Source: Salinibacterium sp.
GTDB taxonomy: Bacteria; Actinomycetota; Actinomycetes; Actinomycetales; Microbacteriaceae
Direction: 5' to 3'
Assembly (NCBI GenBank): GCA_025351795.1
Contig: JANXVG010000074.1
Coordinates: forward strand, 1-64,000
Length of the DNA stretch: 64,000 bases
The notes beneath the pieces were generated by a model. That model worked only from the letters and a program-made list of their open reading frames with translations. It did no database searches and had not been told where the DNA came from. Made by a program: the position numbers and the translations under genes. Of the stretch, positions 63,761 through 64,000 are shown piece by piece (within the stretch, counting starts at the first letter, position 1; each line of letters starts with the position of its first letter).

Positions 63761-64000
63761 GCCCGGATACTACGCCTCGACGTTTCCCGGATCCATCCAG
63801 AGGAAGTCCCTGTAGTGACCGTCTGGGTCAGCTATCGATGGCACGCGACTCTGCGACGATCCTAATCGTTACTGCGTGACGTCGGCCGTGCGGGTATGGT
63901 CATCCACCGCGCACGCGAAGGAAAGCGACGCGGCAGGAAGCCCGTCGAGCTCGTGCGCTTTGCCTGGACCGGTCTTTATCTGGCTTCCAAACCTTCGTCC
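63761..64000. other. unassigned edge sequence
   Basis: No gene was recognised. Two partial frames run off the window: plus strand from ATG 63896 (MVIHRAREGKRRGRKPVEL...) and minus strand ending at a TAA at 63869-63871 (...ELDGLPAASLSFACAVDDHTRTADVTQ). Neither matches a known family by eye; at most one is real. Between them the minus strand reads DPDGHYRDFLWMDPGNVEA before the TAG next to the pseudogene. Confidence 0.3.

Noticed and set aside
1-64000. tRNA genes, CRISPR arrays and prophage genes
   Set aside because: No T-arm signature with a surrounding cloverleaf, no spaced repeats and no phage structural motifs were seen on either strand.

Overview
The window is a gene-dense stretch of a GC-rich actinobacterial chromosome. 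The best family-level guess is Microbacteriaceae. The evidence is the dcw order mraZ-rsmH-ftsL-ftsI-murE-murF-mraY-murD-ftsW-murG-murC-ftsQ-ftsZ-yggS-sepF-yggT-divIVA-lspA; the actinobacterial blocks pgsA/garA/merR/merR and aroG/PASTA-kinase/Rv2175c-like/polyprenyl synthase; class II DAHP synthase; a Rieske protein with an N-terminal membrane region plus dihaem QcrC; and frequent GTG, TTG and apparently leaderless starts. No tRNA, rRNA, prophage or CRISPR array was seen.

Layout. 1-96: probable right end of an insertion sequence. 97-831: a secreted, wall-anchored protein whose mature N-terminus is a near-complete ubiquitin-like domain, the most unusual gene here. 821-4265: GNAT, MarR regulator with its divergent NADP-oxidoreductase-like target, S4 protein, LRV-repeat protein and DUF1295 membrane protein. 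4287-7889: CDP-alcohol phosphatidyltransferase, GarA-like FHA protein, two MerR regulators and a ParA ATPase. 8010-18413: pyruvate carboxylase, a second ParA/MinD-like protein, peptide deformylase, acyl-CoA synthetase, ROK glucokinase, PlsC and AroG. 18421-23901: PASTA Ser/Thr kinase, LysM wall protein, Rv2175c-like HTH protein, polyprenyl synthase and DUF3040 protein. 24116-42529: the complete division and wall (dcw) cluster. 42532-52917: RluA-type synthase, DnaE, flavin reductase, HisD, NrdR, PyrD, DUF3043, M20 peptidase and an ErpA-like Fe-S carrier. 53036-60740: the aa3 oxidase (ctaC-ctaD-ctaF) facing the ctaE-qcrC-qcrA-qcrB operon. 60819-63399: trpD and glpK. 63413 to the end: a decayed alpha-hydroxy-acid oxidase pseudogene and unassigned edge sequence.

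How the genes work together. The dcw cluster supplies lipid II synthesis (MurC-G, MraY), septal synthesis (FtsW, FtsI, FtsQ, FtsL) and placement of the Z ring and growing pole (FtsZ, SepF, DivIVA), with MraZ at the head and its boxes visible. The PASTA kinase, GarA-like protein, Rv2175c-like protein and LysM protein fit a phospho-signalling and wall-sensing set. The cta and qcr genes encode all expected structural parts of an actinobacterial bc1-aa3 supercomplex. Both edges of the window show remodelling: an IS end beside the ubiquitin-like gene on the left and a truncated oxidase with repeats on the right.

Starts were moved from the ORF track where family N-termini or ribosome-binding sites argued for it. 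All identifications are by reading motifs, with no database search.
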